A DNA stretch of 64,000 nucleotides from Propionibacterium sp. GTDB taxonomy: Bacteria; Actinomycetota; Actinomycetes; Propionibacteriales; Propionibacteriaceae. Under the pieces are notes generated by a model. The model searched no databases. It saw only the letters and a list, made by a program, of their open reading frames with translations, and was not told the DNA's origin. Shown one piece after another: positions 55,170 to 64,000 of the stretch (position 1 is its first letter; every line of letters starts with the position of its first letter). The DNA lies in contig JALHFX010000008.1 in the NCBI GenBank assembly GCA_022837595.1, positions 78,558-142,557 of the forward strand, in the 5' to 3' direction. The position numbers and the translations under genes are program-made.

Positions 55170-56570
55170 CTACTTTGCGGACTTGGATGATAGGCCGATT
55201 ACCTTGCGACGCTCAGCCTCATGATCGGTACCGAGGATGCTGTTAATCGTGTTAGCGGCTTCGAAGCCGGAGTTGATCGAGCTATCGGTGTAGTGGGTGC
55301 CCATGAAGTCACCCGCGAGGAAGACCCGGCTGGCGCCGCTCATCAGGGTCTGCTGAATCTTGTTCCGACCCGGGAACGTGTACGGAGAGGCGTATTCCCA
55401 ACGCTTTGTCTTGGCCTCGACAACCAGATCAGAGAAGTGGCTGCCCAAAACATCGTTCAGGTCGGCAAGGTGAATCGCCTGAACCTCTTCGTCTGACTTG
55501 TCGAGCAGGGCACGGCCCAGATGGGCGGGCGAGAACGTCATGATCGAGCCACCGGGTTGACGCTCGGTCTCCTTGGCGCGGACGATGCTCGCTTGGTTCA
55601 GCACGATGGCCATAGAACGCTTGGGAGTGGCGATGCCGTAATTGTTGTCCCAGCGCTGGGGGGAGGTCTCGTTGGTCAGGAAGGCCGAGCAAACGTGCGG
55701 GCCATACTTGACTCGACTGAGTGCATCGCGTAGATCGGCCGGCAGGTCGACGCCGATCTTGTGGGACACATTGGCGGTCGTCGCCAGCACAACTGCACGG
55801 GCCTCAACTTCCTTGTCTTCACCGTTCTCCGTGTAACGGACGATGACGGAATCCTTCTTATGCACGATTTCGTAGACAGGCGCGTTGATACGGACACGAT
55901 CTCCGAGCGAAGCGGCGATAGTACTAGTCAAGGTCGACGGCCCGCCCACGATGCCGTAATTCAGGCCCTGGCCGATGCCGAGCACAAGACTGAAGTAGCC
56001 GATGCCTTCACCGGCCGAGATTTGATTCATACTGCCTGCCGAGCGAATGACCGTGACTTCGAAGAGCGATTCGGCATCGCGCGGGGGGTTACCAATGAAG
56101 TCCTTGAAAGAACGCTGGCTCTCATAGTCGAGGATGCGCTGCTCACGTACCACGTCGGATTCACCCGGACGATGAGCCGCGGCAGGCAGATAGCCACCGA
56201 TTAGCTTAGACATGACCTTGATGCCGGTCTTCAAGGTGCCTATGCGCGCCTTCGGCGACATCGGTAGCAAGAATGGGTAGGTCGCGATCTGTCCTTTAGG
56301 GATGAACTTGCCGTTCAGCGAGATGCCGGCCAAGGATCCGGTGATTTGTACGGATTCCACGCCGACCTCGCCCAGCAGCGTTTGAGTCGCAGAACCAGGG
56401 CCCGCGTACACGTGACCGCCCCAGTTCAGCCAGTACTTACCGCGACGTTCGGATGTAACGCGGCCACCGACGCGATCATCAGCTTCCAAAACCAGAGTGT
56501 CGTAATAGCGCAAGCGCCAAGCTGCGGCAAGACCGGCAAGGCCTGCTCCGACGATAACTGCATCCTTCAT
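55170..56570 (-). CDS. FAD-dependent amine oxidase
   Basis: 466 residues, flavin-containing amine oxidase/protoporphyrinogen-oxidase-like fold. The dinucleotide site VIVGAGLAGLAAAWRL and LVLEADDRVGGRV are at the N-terminus. The substrate domain is in the middle. FLAGDFMGTHYTDSSINSGFEAA at the C-terminus covers the flavin. Oxidising a primary amine would give an aldehyde, ammonia and peroxide. The ATG at 56570 lies behind GGGGAGCAGGAAA. A promoter with a GntR-type operator precedes it. Confidence 0.82.
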   Translation of the reverse strand: MKDAVIVGAGLAGLAAAWRLRYYDTLVLEADDRVGGRVTSERRGKYWLNWGGHVYAGPGSATQTLLGEVGVESVQITGSLAGISLNGKFIPKGQIATYPFLLPMSPKARIGTLKTGIKVMSKLIGGYLPAAAHRPGESDVVREQRILDYESQRSFKDFIGNPPRDAESLFEVTVIRSAGSMNQISAGEGIGYFSLVLGIGQGLNYGIVGGPSTLTSTIAASLGDRVRINAPVYEIVHKKDSVIVRYTENGEDKEVEARAVVLATTANVSHKIGVDLPADLRDALSRVKYGPHVCSAFLTNETSPQRWDNNYGIATPKRSMAIVLNQASIVRAKETERQPGGSIMTFSPAHLGRALLDKSDEEVQAIHLADLNDVLGSHFSDLVVEAKTKRWEYASPYTFPGRNKIQQTLMSGASRVFLAGDFMGTHYTDSSINSGFEAANTINSILGTDHEAERRKVIGLSSKSAK

Positions 56571-56721
56571 TTTCCTGCTCCCCTTCGAGTGCTCTCGGCT
56601 GCTCGCCTGCAATGCAACCGATTGACGCTTGACAGATACCTTGCAACTTCGCTCGACATCTGTTTGCGGTGGAGTTCTGGTCCACCTGATCGACTCGCTT
56701 CTCGGCAACCAACCCGATATC

Positions 56722-56744
56722 TGTGATTGTAATCTGTGATCACA
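56722..56744 (-). promoter_or_regulatory. Candidate GntR operator before the amine oxidase gene
   Basis: A perfect palindrome TGTGATCACA (56735-56744) is followed 13 bases away by a degenerate copy TGTGATTGTA (56722-56731). It lies about 150-175 bases upstream of the amine oxidase start. The same palindrome occurs twice before the MFS gene. Confidence 0.65.
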
Positions 56745-56996
56745 TTTTGCGCAAGTGGTTCGCTCCGTGAACTTCAAACGCGGAGTCCCCTATAGCGAAA
56801 CCGGCGTACACGATGAGGAAAGGGGCGTTGACAACGGGCATCGTCTCCGCCACCTATCCCGGCCGGTAGTTGCGTAACCCGGTCAACATCCACAAGACAG
56901 ACGGCTACACAACAACGCATCAAATTGAACGATGAGGATGGAGGTGCCTGGACATCCGGCTTAGACTCCATCCTCATCTCTGCTTCTGGTTCTCAG

Positions 56997-58343
56997 CTAC
57001 CGCAAGTTGGCGGCGTCCGCAAGATTCATGTTCCGGGTTTCCGGAGCCATCACAATCGATAGGATCATGCCGACCATGAACAAGCCACCACAGATGTACA
57101 GTGTTGCGGCCAGACCCCAATTCATCATCACAAACGGGAAGAGGAAGGTTCCGACAGCCGACACGATACGGGTGACGGCGGTGATGAAACCCATCGCAGT
57201 GCCACGGATATGCGTCGGGAAGAGCTCATTCGGGTAAACCCAGTCGTGGGCGCCCATTGCCACGTTGAAGGCACCGTAGACGATGAAAACCACCAAGATG
57301 AACCAGAATGGCATGTGCATGCCTGAGGTGAACCCTAGAACCAGCAGCGCGGCACCCGAGATGGCGAATGACCAAATCAAAGTGATGCGACGTCCCAACG
57401 TCTCCATCAAGAAGAAGATCGGGATTAGACCCAGCAGGTAGAAGACGTTCATAATTGCCGCGCCCAAGTATTCCTTGTTGCCATCCGCGAAGCCCATATT
57501 CGCCATGATGGTCGGCACATAGGTACCGATGCCGAATGTCGGCAGCACCTGCAGCGACCAGAAGGCTGCCACGAAGAAGACCCACTTGCCGTAGCCATTC
57601 TTGAAGATATCGCCCAGCCGACCCATCTTCTCAACGTCTTCCGCGTCATGCTCGGGCAAAACGACGTTCGGACCAAGCCGCTTCAGCACTTGCTGAGCCT
57701 CAGCGTCTTTACCCTGGCTCATCAACCACCGTGGCGATTCAGGCATGATGATCCGCATCACCAACCAAATCGCAGCCACGATGCCGGGGCTAGCGAGCAT
57801 CCAGCGCCAAGTGTCCGGCCCACCAGCAAGCACCATGAAGTAGCCGACCACGAAAGCGCTTGCATAGCCCACATACCAAAATGCGTTGAGCGCGCCCACC
57901 ATCGAGCCACGATTTGCTTTCGGCATGAATTCTGACATGTATGGGCCCGCGATCGGGTAGTCCGCACCCAAACCGAACCCAAGCAGGATTCGGAAAATGA
58001 ACACTGCCATCGGATCAGTGAAGAAGAAGCCGATTACGCAGACAGCCAGGATAAAGGCGAAGTCGAGGACGAACATCTTCCTTCGACCGATCATGTCGGT
58101 TATCTGCCCACCGATCAGGCTGCCGAAGAACATACCCATTAGGGTGCCCATACCGATCAGCGCGGCCATCAGCGCCGACATCTCGACGTTCTTGTGCATC
58201 TGGGCGAGACCGACGGCAATGATGCCGAGGGCGTACCCATCAATGTACGGACAGCCGGCGCTGCACGCGAACACTTTGTAGTGGAAACTGTTGAGCGGTA
58301 TGTCTTCCATTGACACGGCATCTCTTGAGCCGTTAATTGTCAT
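56997..58343 (-). CDS. MFS transporter, sugar/aromatic-acid porter type
   Basis: 448 residues, twelve membrane helices. MFS signatures are GGQITDMIGRRKMFV between helices 2 and 3, GFGLGADYPIAGPYMSEFMP after helix 4 and PESPRWLM after helix 6, then METLGRRITL in the second half. It probably imports the substrate of the gene set that follows; the actual compound is unknown. Ethanolamine itself is normally taken up by EutH, which is absent here. AAGGAGGAGTGAC precedes ATG 58343. Two GntR-type operators lie 120-155 bases upstream. Confidence 0.9.
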   Translation of the reverse strand: MTINGSRDAVSMEDIPLNSFHYKVFACSAGCPYIDGYALGIIAVGLAQMHKNVEMSALMAALIGMGTLMGMFFGSLIGGQITDMIGRRKMFVLDFAFILAVCVIGFFFTDPMAVFIFRILLGFGLGADYPIAGPYMSEFMPKANRGSMVGALNAFWYVGYASAFVVGYFMVLAGGPDTWRWMLASPGIVAAIWLVMRIIMPESPRWLMSQGKDAEAQQVLKRLGPNVVLPEHDAEDVEKMGRLGDIFKNGYGKWVFFVAAFWSLQVLPTFGIGTYVPTIMANMGFADGNKEYLGAAIMNVFYLLGLIPIFFLMETLGRRITLIWSFAISGAALLVLGFTSGMHMPFWFILVVFIVYGAFNVAMGAHDWVYPNELFPTHIRGTAMGFITAVTRIVSAVGTFLFPFVMMNWGLAATLYICGGLFMVGMILSIVMAPETRNMNLADAANLR

Positions 58344-58463
58344 GTCACTCCTCCTTGAGTGAGCCCGACTGATCGGTCGAGACTCGCTTAAGTCGTTCAC
58401 TGGACACCACATGAGTGGTGAGTGCTGGCCAATTGCGACGACGTATTGATCGTGACACTAACA

Positions 58464-58495
58464 CGTGATCACAGATCATGCTAGATGTGATCACA
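58464..58495 (-). promoter_or_regulatory. Paired GntR-type operators before the MFS gene
   Basis: CGTGATCACA (58464-58473) and TGTGATCACA (58486-58495) are spaced 22 bases centre to centre, two helical turns, so two dimers could bind on one face. The same core recurs before the amine oxidase gene. FCD-type GntR proteins bind palindromes of this size, and a gene for one is just upstream (59613-60344). Confidence 0.68.
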
Positions 58496-58499
58496 CTTT

Positions 58500-59612
58500 C
58501 TGTGGTAATTTTTTCCCGAACCGAGGCTTGTACCTGAGTCCGGGCCTGCTACGACGACGCACTCCTGCCCCTCGCGGACTCATGTTCACGCTGGGCTACT
58601 CGCCAGCGAAGCGCTGCTTCCTGGTGTTTAGGTTCAGCTCGTGAGTGCGCTCGGTCTCTGGCCTGAGTTCCACCCCTGGGTCGAGCACCTGAAGTGTCTG
58701 CGCTAGTCACGGTCCCCTGGAAGAGTGTTTTTCGGGCACTAATTCGGACGACTCGGATCGATATAGGAGCTCCTTTCCTGCAGAAGGTAAGGATCCGGCC
58801 GGGAGCAGCGTCGTGTCCGCTTGACCGATGTGGCGCAGGCGTCATCGGACCGGCTCGGGTTCACCGTGATCAATGATGCTGTGCTTGTCCCGTGGGCTAT
58901 CAACGTCGACGAGGTCCGCGAACTCGCGGGGCACGAACGTTGCAGAAGCCGCAGGCTCGACCGATTCAGCACAACGTAGTGGCCACGACCCTGATGAGCA
59001 TGCTCACCGTGCTGGTAGTACGTCAGCTCATCAGAAGGTCGCAGCAGGCGCCGAGACGGTCAGCCAGATACAGGGTTGCTCGTACCCCAATACCCGTGAC
59101 TGCTCCCCAGATCGCTTTACAGGCCCAGTTTTGTCGGCAAACAGGCATCTGGGGACCACTGACGGGTGTTGGCCGGGTTTACCCCGGTGCGATTCATCGT
59201 CGGGGCGTCCTTACGAGTGGGATCATTTGCACACGTGCAGCAAACCTGTGCAGGATACGAGTAGAACGTTCTACGGTCCAACCGGCCAGCTCTATCAGCA
59301 CGCGGACCGTCGCGCGCAGGTTTGGAGTTCCACAACGTGGGCATGGATCGTGCACGGCGACAAGCATCAACACTCCTCAAACCGCTTCATGTTCGTGCCG
59401 CAGGCACTCGGTCTGACGCAACGGCAAGAGCCCGCGATGCGGACGATTCACGTCAGATGGCGCCTGCAACACTGGCCTTCGCGCATAACCTGCACGTCTG
59501 CGCGGAATATCTGGCGGCACCGATGGCCCGCAGCTTCGGAGCTTGAAGCCTTTATGTCCCAAGTCTCCAGTTGCTGATCGCCTATCTGTGTGATCGCACT
59601 CAGCTCATTCAG
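58500..59612. other. 1.1-kb stretch without a recognisable gene
   Basis: Several open frames exist on both strands (the longest, on the plus strand at 58873-59577, has 234 codons). None has a ribosome site and family resemblance together, and their compositions (Arg/Ser/His/Thr-rich) look like shadow frames of lost coding sequence. I see no RNA gene here. It may hold a decayed gene between the transporter and the regulator. Confidence 0.5.
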
Positions 59613-60344
59613 CTAGGCGCTGCCGAACGGCGAAGATGCACGAACTGCACCATCGATCACTTGATCCTCGGACAGTGCCACACGGATACGTCGCGTTGCG
59701 GCGTCAAGGGATTCGTCGGTGGCACGGGCAGCCAGGCCTGCGTCACGAATCTCGGTAGCTTCGAGAAGCCGGTCTTGATGACGCAGCAGTTCGGGCAGGT
59801 TCCCGGACTGCATTTCTTGCTTAGCGCCGAAGATCTTATACGTGCGGCAGCGGCGCCAAAGACGCCTAATATTCTCTACAAGAAACGGGTTCCCGGAACC
59901 CGCGTAAATCACCGCCAGAAATTCCTCGTCTTTGTCGAGGTATTCCGCCACCTGCCCAGCAACTAGACTATCTTCCATCTCTATTCGGAGCGTGCGTAGT
60001 CGCGCAAGATCATCGGGAGTCGACGCCGCTGCTCCGAGTCTCGCAGCCTCGACTTCGAGTAGTCGACGCACAGCATAGAGATTGAGTAGCTCCTCCGCTG
60101 AGAAGGTGCGAACCACGGCACCGCGGTAAGGTTGCGACTCCACCAGGCCGGCTTCCTCGAGCCTCTTCATGGCCTCGCGCACCGGCATCACACTAATTCC
60201 GAGCTGATCGGCGACTTGGCGGATCTGAAGCCGTTGACCGCCCGCCAAATCACCCCGCATAATCGCATCCTGAATCGCATCGAATACTTGATCTCCAACG
60301 CGCACACTCGGTCCAAGTTTCGGCAGATTCATGAGGGCGATCAT
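59613..60344 (-). CDS. GntR-family regulator, FCD subfamily
   Basis: 243 residues. The N-terminal winged helix is VFDAIQDAIMRGDLAGGQRL, then IRQVADQLGISVMPVREAMKRLEEAGLVE with YRGAVVRTFS. The C-terminal FCD ligand-binding helical domain is from LLNLYAVRRLLEVEAARLGA onward, with metal-ligand candidates DKDEEF and RHQDRLLEA. It likely controls the transporter/amine oxidase/lyase gene set through the TGTGATCACA sites and, by read-through, the shell operon. It lies on the same strand, separated by 1.3 kb. Confidence 0.88.
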   Translation of the reverse strand: MIALMNLPKLGPSVRVGDQVFDAIQDAIMRGDLAGGQRLQIRQVADQLGISVMPVREAMKRLEEAGLVESQPYRGAVVRTFSAEELLNLYAVRRLLEVEAARLGAAASTPDDLARLRTLRIEMEDSLVAGQVAEYLDKDEEFLAVIYAGSGNPFLVENIRRLWRRCRTYKIFGAKQEMQSGNLPELLRHQDRLLEATEIRDAGLAARATDESLDAATRRIRVALSEDQVIDGAVRASSPFGSA

Positions 60345-60380
60345 AGGGCTGCCGATCCACCGAGCGCTAATTCGACAATC

Positions 60381-60410
60381 GGAGTGTCGCTTTTACACCA
60401 GCGACACTCC
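60381..60410. promoter_or_regulatory. Perfect 11-bp inverted repeat upstream of the GntR gene
   Basis: GGAGTGTCGCT and AGCGACACTCC flank an eight-base spacer, 37 bases before the GntR start. It could be an autoregulatory operator or the terminator of the whiB transcript coming from the right. It does not resemble TGTGATCACA. The rest of 60411-60785 shows no gene that I can recognise. Confidence 0.5.
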
Positions 60411-60785
60411 TGCCACCACTGCCGATTCCCACGGCGCAGGTGCTTCAGGCGCTCCCTGTTCGAGCGATACGGCAAAGCCACCTCCACACCAGCCACCGGA
60501 GGCAACCTTCTTGATTCGCTGCAGTGTTCTTTGGACTTAGGGACCTTTGATGTTACTGGCAGCGCATTAGGTTGCGTGCTTCAGTGCATCGATCGTTAGT
60601 GACAGCTGAGCTTTCAACCGCGCACTGACCTGACGGCGTCTTGTCCCCAGGACGGTTTCGCCGAGCGGAGGAAGGACTCGATTGGAGGATCTGATGCAAA
60701 ACAGCTGGCAGCTGGTTTCTCTGCACCATGCGCGATCCCCTGACGTCTTGAGCCGCAGCCCGGATGCATTGGTTTTGGTGAATAA

Positions 60786-61142
60786 CTAACGCTGGGTCCG
60801 GGCCACTTGTCGTTGGGCAATTGACCCGCTCGGCGCGTCGAAAGTCTCATCGACCACTCTCACGGTGCCCGTGGTCGAAACCACAGCAGCCAGCACCGCC
60901 GACCACGACTTCACATCGGGGCGTTGTCGTAGGAGTTGACGGCGTTCCCGCTCGGTCATGCCTCCCCACACGCCCCATTCAATGCGGTTATCGAGGGCCT
61001 CTGCCAGACACTGTGCCCGCACAGGGCATCCCATGCAGATGGTCTTCGCCCGCTTCTGGTCCTTACCTTCCGGAAACAGTGCGTCATTCATCCCTCTGCA
61101 TTTGGCCAGCAGTGGCCAGTCCTCGGGGTCAGGCATGGCCAT
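60786..61142 (-). CDS. WhiB-family Fe-S transcription regulator
   Basis: About 118 residues. The four cluster ligands are seen as Cys in LAKCRGMN and the set CMGCPVRAQC. GVWGGMTERERRQL is the WhiB turn and DNA/sigma-contact region. It is an actinobacterial regulator acting with the principal sigma factor. ATG 61142 with GGGAG upstream. Divergent from the penicillin-binding protein gene; the subtype cannot be told securely. Confidence 0.93.
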   Translation of the reverse strand: MAMPDPEDWPLLAKCRGMNDALFPEGKDQKRAKTICMGCPVRAQCLAEALDNRIEWGVWGGMTERERRQLLRQRPDVKSWSAVLAAVVSTTGTVRVVDETFDAPSGSIAQRQVARTQR

Positions 61143-61335
61143 CAATGCACGCTCCCTTCATTGGCGAGTCCCCCTAACCTACACCCGACCCTTGTTACAG
61201 GGAAACCGTGGATACGACTGAAACAGCGACAACCATCGCCGTTTGCCTAATAGTTCGTGCAGAACCCGCTGTCAGCGGTCGAATCCGTGGAATCTGTTGC
61301 TGGAAGGGCTGGAGACATCACGTACTCTAGATGGC

Positions 61336-63471
61336 GTGAGCGTGAAGACTTCCGGAAGCAAGCCATACTCGCTGCTTATGTTCGTCGTGGTCAGCATTCT
61401 GGCTGGGGTGCTGGTCGCTGGGCTCGGCGTCCCTTTCGCGGCGTTGGCTGCAGGCGCAACCAGGGCAGGTGCGGCCGCTCTGCGGGATGTACCAGCCGAC
61501 CTGGCAGTTCCAGAGCAACATGAAGCCTCCACGATGTACCTGTCTGACGGCTCAGTGTTGGCAACCTTCTTCGACGAGAATCGACAGTACGTCCCTCTCG
61601 ACAGGATCTCCGCCGAAATGCAAGCCGCGCAGATCGCGATTGAGGACCACCGCTTCTACGATCATGGTGCGGTTGATCTTCAGTCCATCGTGCGCGCCGC
61701 GCTCGGCAATCTCGCGGGCGGCGGGATCAGCGGCGGCGGCTCGACGCTCACACAGCAATATGTCAAGCAGGTCCGCATGCAGATGTGCAACGGCGACACG
61801 GTCTGTGAGCAGGAGGCGCAAGCCCCAAATCTGAGCCGCAAGATCCTTGAGATGCGTTACGCGATCGCCCTTGAGAACAGCCTCACCAAGGATGAAATCC
61901 TCGAGCGCTACCTCAATATCGCCTACTACGGTGACGGCGCGTACGGCGTCCAGGCTGCGGCGCGGCATTACTTCAATGAGGACGCTTCCGAGCTGAGTGT
62001 GGCGCAAGCGGCGATGTTGGCTGGGTTGGTGCAAAATCCAAGCCAGTCCGATCCTGTCAACTATCCAGACGCCGCCTTCGCTCGCAGGCAAACGGTGCTC
62101 GACGCACAGGTGCGTTATCAGGGCATGGCGCAAGAAGTAGCCGACGAGGCCGCCATCGAAGAATTCGATGCCTCCCAGGTTCAGACCATGGGCAACGGCT
62201 GTATGGGTACTCGATACCCGTTCATCTGCGATTACGCGTCGAGAGTACTGATAAGTGACGAGATGTCGGTCCTCGGCGACACGTGGGAGGCACGTCGCGA
62301 TGTGCTCAACCGGGCTGGGCTCGAGATCACCCTCACCATCGATCCGGTGCTGCAAGACACCGCACAGAACGTGATCAGCTCCGTTGTCGGCCCCGAAGAT
62401 GCTGCGATCGCCGTCGCCGACACTGTCGAGACCACTACCGGGCGAATCCTGGCGATGGCTCAATCCCGTCCATCGATGGGCGACGGACCGGGCGAGACCG
62501 CCTGGAATTATTCGGTCAGATATGACATGGGTGGGGCTGACGGCTACCTCTTCGGTTCCACCTTCAAGCCGTGGACGGCTGCGGCAGCGATCCAACAAGG
62601 GCACTTCCCGGACACGACCAGTTACACGGTGCAGAAGACCCAGAACTGGCGCGGACAATGGTTCCAGGGCTGTGACGACGACAAATTCTTGCTCAGTTCG
62701 GACTATCAGACGACCAATGCTGTCGCCGGGCAGGACAAAGGCACATTCAACATGGTCACCGGCATGATGTGGTCGGTGAACAACTACTGGGTTGCACTCG
62801 AGCGTGATGTCGGCCCTTGTGCAGCCGTCGACATGGCTGAGCGAGCCGGGGTCGAACTGTCCCAACCGATCGGTAACGAGCAGTCGCTGGAGGACTTCAA
62901 CTACATTCCATCGTTCACCCTGGGCGCCGCGAAGGTGACACCCCTGTCGATGGCTGTGGGCTACGGCACCTTCGGCAATCGGGGCGTGCGCTGCAACCCG
63001 ATCATCATCGAGTCGCTCTACGATCGCTGGGGCAATGAAATCCCAGCACCCAGTGCCGACTGTCAGCAGACGATTGACCCGAATGTCGCAGATGGCGTCA
63101 ACTACGTGCTCAACCGGACGCACACCTCCGGCCTGTCGTCCTCGACATATATCCCCAACGGCATTGACCAGGCGTCCAAGACGGGTACATCGGACAACTC
63201 GGCCTCGAGCTCGGCGTTTGTGGGCTACACCCCGGATATCTCGACCGCGGTCGTGGTGGCGGGCGACAACACCAGCGCACTGTGGCAGAACACCCCTGAG
63301 CAGAGCCGTGACGTGACGAGGATCCCGTTGACACCGCTGGGTGGCAGAGGGCTCTATGCGAACGGACGCACCGATGCGGGTGGGCTTTGGAAGCCGATCA
63401 TGCAACAGGCAATGGAGGGTATGCCGCAGTCGAAGTTCACTAGGTGGGTCCCGCCAGCAGGTACTCGATGA
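61336..63471 (+). CDS. Class A penicillin-binding protein (transglycosylase/transpeptidase)
   Basis: About 711 residues. An N-terminal membrane anchor is followed by the GT51 domain with AIEDHRFYDHGAVD (catalytic Glu) and GGGSTLTQQYVKQ. The transpeptidase domain has SxxK in FGSTFKPW, SxN in MWSVNNYW and KTGT in ASKTGTSDN. It polymerises and crosslinks peptidoglycan outside the membrane. Start GTG 61336 is the most likely; the ribosome site is weak. A PBP with divergent whiB and a following metallophosphoesterase is a common actinobacterial order. Confidence 0.93.
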   Translation: MSVKTSGSKPYSLLMFVVVSILAGVLVAGLGVPFAALAAGATRAGAAALRDVPADLAVPEQHEASTMYLSDGSVLATFFDENRQYVPLDRISAEMQAAQIAIEDHRFYDHGAVDLQSIVRAALGNLAGGGISGGGSTLTQQYVKQVRMQMCNGDTVCEQEAQAPNLSRKILEMRYAIALENSLTKDEILERYLNIAYYGDGAYGVQAAARHYFNEDASELSVAQAAMLAGLVQNPSQSDPVNYPDAAFARRQTVLDAQVRYQGMAQEVADEAAIEEFDASQVQTMGNGCMGTRYPFICDYASRVLISDEMSVLGDTWEARRDVLNRAGLEITLTIDPVLQDTAQNVISSVVGPEDAAIAVADTVETTTGRILAMAQSRPSMGDGPGETAWNYSVRYDMGGADGYLFGSTFKPWTAAAAIQQGHFPDTTSYTVQKTQNWRGQWFQGCDDDKFLLSSDYQTTNAVAGQDKGTFNMVTGMMWSVNNYWVALERDVGPCAAVDMAERAGVELSQPIGNEQSLEDFNYIPSFTLGAAKVTPLSMAVGYGTFGNRGVRCNPIIIESLYDRWGNEIPAPSADCQQTIDPNVADGVNYVLNRTHTSGLSSSTYIPNGIDQASKTGTSDNSASSSAFVGYTPDISTAVVVAGDNTSALWQNTPEQSRDVTRIPLTPLGGRGLYANGRTDAGGLWKPIMQQAMEGMPQSKFTRWVPPAGTR

Positions 63472-64000
63472 CCGCCGCCAAAAAGCTGGCATTCGCCGGC
63501 GGCAGCTTGATCGGACTCGGTAGTGCGGTCACTCTGGGCGCTTGGGTTGAAGCGCGGGCCTTCATGCTGCGTAGGGTCGATGTGCCTGTGCTCCCCCGCG
63601 GATCAACCGAGCTTCGGGTGCTGCACATCTCCGATATCCATCAGATGCCCTATCAGAAGCTCAAATTGAAGTTCGTGGCGAGCCTGGACACGCTGAACCC
63701 GGATCTCGTGATTACCACGGGCGACAACATCTCCAGCCCGAAGGCAATTGATCCGCTGCTCGGCGCGCTGGCCCCGCTCCTGGAACGGCCCGGCGCTTTT
63801 GTCTTGGGCTCGAACGACTTCATAGCCCCGAAATTCCGTAACCCGGCGGGCTACCTTTTCAGTAACTCGACGGCTGACGACGATCACAAGGACCTGCCCA
63901 CCTGGCGGCTGCAAAATGCACTCACCGAAGCAGGCTGGGACTATCTGGACAACGCATCGGCTCGGTTGTCACTGGCAAGGCTGACCATCGATCTACGGGG
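63468..64000 (+). CDS. Metallophosphoesterase, N-terminal part (runs off right edge)
   Basis: ATG 63468 overlaps the penicillin-binding protein stop as ATGA. After an N-terminal hydrophobic segment come the metal-binding motifs LRVLHISDIHQMP (DxH) and LVITTGDNIS (GD), then a third-motif-like VLGSND. YkuE-type membrane-associated calcineurin-like phosphoesterases have this order. The rest lies beyond the window. Confidence 0.88.
   Translation, partial: MTAAKKLAFAGGSLIGLGSAVTLGAWVEARAFMLRRVDVPVLPRGSTELRVLHISDIHQMPYQKLKLKFVASLDTLNPDLVITTGDNISSPKAIDPLLGALAPLLERPGAFVLGSNDFIAPKFRNPAGYLFSNSTADDDHKDLPTWRLQNALTEAGWDYLDNASARLSLARLTIDLR

Noticed and set aside
60132..60599. 155-codon plus-strand frame over the start of the GntR gene
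   Set aside because: Mostly antisense to the conserved winged-helix region; no family match.
61552..63492. 646-codon open frame on the minus strand opposite the penicillin-binding protein
   Set aside because: Antisense shadow of a clear PBP gene; the composition is typical of a reversed high-GC gene, and no motif is seen.

Overview
The window is high-GC actinobacterial DNA, most likely from a Propionibacteriaceae-like organism. The evidence is a WhiB regulator, the actinobacterial arrangement of a DUF1998-type helicase next to a compact Tad secretion cluster, GTG/TTG starts and ATGA-coupled genes. The taxonomic call is inference from gene content only.

Left part (1-4047): the 5' end of a patatin-like phospholipase runs off the left edge. 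It is followed by fused ISL3 and IS110 transposase fragments, a frameshifted SdrD-like surface protein with its own sortase, and a truncated tyrosine recombinase that stops just before a tRNA-Thr(CGT). This looks like the worn end of an island integrated at that tRNA.

Housekeeping part (4130-32591): a TAP-like lipoprotein hydrolase, a coiled-coil/DoxX membrane protein, holB-tmk, a CYTH-CHAD protein, topA, a methyltransferase and the helicase. Next comes the Tad pilus/secretion cluster (CpaE, TadA, TadB, TadC, DUF4244 pilin and two TadE-like proteins), with a HAD phosphatase divergent from it. Then follow a methyltransferase, an EamA exporter, a holin-family protein, a tight Nudix-nth-RidA-DUF4177 operon, an esterase, an aldo/keto reductase and a membrane pyrophosphatase.

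Microcompartment part (32857-60344): this is the centre of interest. An intact minus-strand operon (52842 down to 40466) encodes an ethanolamine-type metabolosome: EutN, EutL, EutE, a BMC-H shell protein with an N-terminal extension, EutQ, EutT, EutJ, a tandem-BMC shell protein, a small EutQ-N-like protein, a full-length Pta, EutA, EutB and EutC. Upstream of it on the same strand lie an MFS transporter, an FAD amine oxidase, a DapA/NanA-type lyase and an iron alcohol dehydrogenase. Beyond them is a GntR/FCD regulator. A TGTGATCACA palindrome recurs in the promoter regions of the transporter and of the amine oxidase. EutH, EutS, EutP, EutR and EutVW are not seen.

Downstream (39844 down to 32857) is a second, colinear but decayed copy of the same operon. 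EutB, EutC, Pta, EutT, EutQ, EutL and the small protein are broken and eutE is gone. BMC-H, the tandem-BMC protein and EutJ remain open, and a zinc alcohol dehydrogenase sits in the eutA position. A thioredoxin gene with a CsoR/CstR-type operator lies between the two copies.

Right end (60786-64000): WhiB, a class A penicillin-binding protein and the start of a metallophosphoesterase, an ordinary actinobacterial cell-wall neighbourhood.
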